A stretch of DNA of 15,630 nucleotides, from the NCBI GenBank assembly GCA_046341775.1, contig JBKDQQ010000002.1, positions 1-15,630 on the forward strand. Direction: 5' to 3'. This document shows, piece by piece, positions 14,896 through 15,630 of this stretch. Position 1 is the stretch's first letter. The number at the start of each line of letters is the position of its first letter. The DNA comes from SXXH01 sp041165735. Its GTDB lineage: Bacteria > Planctomycetota > UBA1135 > GCA-002686595. The position numbers and the translations under genes were made by a program. The notes under the pieces were generated by a model. The model saw only the letters and a program-made list of their open reading frames with translations. It ran no database searches and was not told the origin of the DNA.

Positions 14896-14980
14896 CCTGC
14901 TTTCACGAGGCCGGCCCTTGGATCGGTCTCGCCGCCGTCAGTCGATCCGCCCCCTCGTTGCCGAATTGCCGTAGCCCTCC

Positions 14981-15630
14981 ATGAATCCGAAGAACCTGCT
15001 CGTCCTTCTCGCCGGTGCCGCATTGGCCTGTGTCGCGCTGTACTTCGCGGGATGGCGTCCGGAGCCGGTTTCACCGTTGACGAGCGCAGGACGCCCGACG
15101 CCACCGCGTTCCGCCGAGCTGGAGGCACCCGGTGCCGAGTTGGCGCCCGTGCCCGATGTCGCCGCCCTGCGGGCCGCCGCCGCGGCCACCGAAGCGCCGT
15201 TGCCCGCGCAGAAGCCGTGGGAGGTCGATGACGACTTGAAGACCTTGGGGGCGGAGACCGATCACGTGATCATTCGCCGCAGGCTCCTCACGAGCTACCT
15301 GCACGAGTTCCGCCGCTGCAGGGAGAAGGCCGGGGCGATGATCAGTCCATACGAGATGTCCGTCCGGCAGTTGCACCTGATGTCCTTGGCGACCTTGCTC
15401 GAGGCGCAGGGGCGCTACGCGCACGAATCGACCATCGGCACCCACAAGGGCGCGCTCGAGGACATGAAGGCCGCCGCCGGGGCCGACAACATGTTCATGA
15501 TGAACGATCGCGTCTTCCTGTTCCGCAAGGGCGAGTTCCCGGAGTACGACCGGGCCATCGAGCACTCGCTGGCCGTCACGGCGGAGCGCCGGGCGCGCAA
15601 CGCGCTGGACATCCTCGATTGGCGCGGCCA
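14981..15630 (+). CDS. Unknown membrane-anchored or exported protein (3' end outside window)
   Basis: The frame is open from ATG 14981 to the right edge, 216 codons, so the C-terminus is missing. Residues 1-24 carry a Lys followed by a hydrophobic segment (LLVLLAGAALACVALYFAGW), so the protein is exported or anchored. Residues 28-80 form a Pro/Ala-rich linker. From about 83 a soluble alpha-helical domain begins, with RRRLLTSYLHEFRRCREKAG (99-118), PYEMSVRQLHLMSLATLLEAQGR (123-145) and a Met-rich turn NMFMMNDRVF (170-179). I recognise no family. ATG 14981 is chosen because it gives the membrane segment directly; no purine-rich Shine-Dalgarno precedes it (CCCTCC). It has its own promoter and long leader, separated from the GHL10 gene by a hairpin, so it starts a new transcription unit. 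Confidence 0.72.
   Translation, partial: MNPKNLLVLLAGAALACVALYFAGWRPEPVSPLTSAGRPTPPRSAELEAPGAELAPVPDVAALRAAAAATEAPLPAQKPWEVDDDLKTLGAETDHVIIRRRLLTSYLHEFRRCREKAGAMISPYEMSVRQLHLMSLATLLEAQGRYAHESTIGTHKGALEDMKAAAGADNMFMMNDRVFLFRKGEFPEYDRAIEHSLAVTAERRARNALDILDWRG

Overview
The window is very GC-rich, densely packed bacterial chromosome with ten protein genes. Two run off the edges: one at the left on the minus strand, one at the right on the plus strand. I see no RNA gene, IS element, CRISPR array or phage gene. Exported HEAT-repeat proteins, a family-10-like glycoside hydrolase beside a PF12831-type FAD oxidoreductase, and weak or missing Shine-Dalgarno signals point to Planctomycetota, perhaps a high-GC marine lineage. 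This is inference from gene style; there is no marker gene in the window.

Layout: (1) 1-2608, minus: exported HEAT-repeat protein with a four-cysteine zinc-ribbon-like motif, 3' end outside the window. (2) 2731-4508, plus: a BtuF-like cobalamin-binding-domain protein without a signal peptide, then 2 bp later an orphan ParA-type ATPase. (3) 4524-5234, minus: a small ECF-like sigma factor, convergent with the ParA gene. A perfect inverted repeat at the junction contains both stop codons. (4) 5483-9100, plus: a multi-pass permease and, 9 bp later, a hydantoinase/oxoprolinase (HyuA-like) protein, clearly an operon. (5) 9309-11708, plus: a large exported protein with a thioredoxin-like segment lacking CxxC, a tandem 15-bp repeat region and an alpha-helical repeat region. 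(6) 11728-13245, minus, and 13244-14692, plus: an FAD-dependent oxidoreductase and an exported glycosyl-hydrolase-like family 10 protein, divergent, with start codons that overlap within one CATG. (7) 14693-14980: a perfect 14-bp-stem hairpin, then a good sigma-70-type promoter with a long leader. (8) 14981-15630, plus: an unknown membrane-anchored or exported protein, 3' end outside the window.

How the genes work together: the firmest functional unit is the permease plus HyuA-like pair, probably uptake and ATP-dependent ring opening or carboxylation of a small acid, amide or lactam. No HyuB partner is present. The divergent oxidoreductase/hydrolase pair suggests carbohydrate breakdown, but this is inferred. 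The ParA and BtuF-like genes are translationally close yet have no obvious common pathway. Nothing here is certainly a new system. The best candidates for a second look are the HyuA/permease pair, the Cys-containing soluble BtuF-like/ParA pair, and the zero-spacing divergent pair.
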